64,000 nt of DNA from Trebonia kvetii. GTDB lineage: Bacteria; Actinomycetota; Actinomycetes; Streptosporangiales; Streptosporangiaceae. The notes below the pieces were generated by a model. It did not search any database. It was not told where the DNA came from and saw nothing but the letters and a program-made list of their open reading frames with translations. The DNA lies in NCBI RefSeq assembly GCF_007827045.1, contig NZ_RPFW01000010.1, positions 22,261-86,260 on the forward strand, given 5' to 3'. Positions 63,842 to 64,000 of this stretch are shown here, piece after piece. How positions within the stretch are numbered: the stretch's first letter is position 1; each line of letters starts with the position of its first letter. The position numbers and the translations under genes were made by a program.

Positions 63842-64000
63842 GGGGACATCCTTCCTGATGGCCGAGGCCATCTCAGGTCAGGTGTCCGGGAAACGGGGGC
63901 AAGCTCAGGCGGGGTCGGGCGGTCCTGTCGGCCTGAGTGGCAGCTGAGGCGGGCCGGTCCGCGCCGTGGTCTTGGTCCGTCGAGTGGTCCTGGTCCGGTT

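Larger units (their letters stand above)
62640..63907 (-). mobile_element. IS3-family insertion sequence, copy B
   Basis: A 1268-bp inverted copy of the element at 44367-45634, with the same ends and gene products that look identical. It is flanked by GGC on both sides (62637-62639 and 63908-63910), a 3-bp duplication different from that of copy A. Confidence 0.9.
62460..64000 (-). pseudogene. DUF2637-type protein C-terminus split by IS3 copy B
   Basis: Leftward, the segment 63908-64000 reads a basic Thr/Arg/Pro-rich linker (TPPDP-like end, GPPDPA). After removal of the IS3 copy and its GGC duplication it continues CCDQEAVRIARELAAEGRPV and SRRTLRGGGVQGSNEKLNAL, a winged-helix end like those of DUF2637/SpdB-type proteins, then stops at 62460. 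The N-terminal membrane part lies beyond the window. It shows that transfer-element DNA resumes at the right edge. The family call rests on the C-terminal pattern only. Confidence 0.5.

Overview
The window is high-GC, codon-biased DNA of a soil-type actinomycete. This rests on GC-rich third positions, frequent GTG/TTG starts, a MobF relaxase and DUF2637 protein of the kind found on Streptomyces/Frankia-like integrative elements, and actinobacterial IS families. No rRNA, complete tRNA, CRISPR array, integrase or replication initiator was found. The sequence reads as an accessory island made of conjugative-element debris, a defence block and an IS graveyard.

Layout. (1) 1-13.7 kb, conjugative module: a coupling-protein-like N-terminal fragment, a DUF2637 membrane protein, a small membrane protein, a secreted pentapeptide-repeat protein, an antitoxin/toxin-like pair, a Cys-rich protein, an AAA ATPase gene broken by an IS5-family element, and a large MobF relaxase-helicase that probably starts at CTG. 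(2) 13.7-22.1 kb, minus-strand accessory genes: a Rossmann/SLOG-like protein, a protein with six zinc-ribbon modules and a GIY-YIG-like nuclease, a 1371-aa COG1112-type helicase with a Vsr-like nuclease tail, and a 134-aa unknown. (3) 22.1-35.6 kb: a complete class 1 DISARM operon, drmD-drmMI-drmA-drmB-drmC, with every junction overlapping by 4 nt. (4) 35.7-43.8 kb: a DUF262 (GmrSD-like) pseudogene, a Ser/Thr kinase-TPR protein whose tail runs into IS debris, two inverted ISAs1-family copies, an HTH-TIR fusion, and a tRNA-Phe 3' half that looks like an attachment site. (5) 43.8-64 kb: two inverted copies of one IS3-family element, an IS21 remnant, two IS110-family elements (one split by another IS3-type element), an IS1380 and an IS630. 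Among them sit non-transposon genes: a GTPase plus small coupled partner, a winged-helix/nuclease-like protein, a proteasome-like (Ntn) domain with a SEC-C tail, and hypotheticals. At the right edge a second DUF2637-type gene appears, split by the IS3 element, so transfer-element DNA recurs there.

How the genes work together. DISARM couples a methyltransferase that marks host DNA with helicases DrmD/DrmA, DrmB (DUF1998) and a PLD-family protein (DrmC) that restrict unmarked phage DNA. The helicase-nuclease, zinc-ribbon/GIY-YIG protein, SLOG-like protein, HTH-TIR protein and divergent kinase are plausible additional defence modules. Their functions are inferred from domain content and position only.
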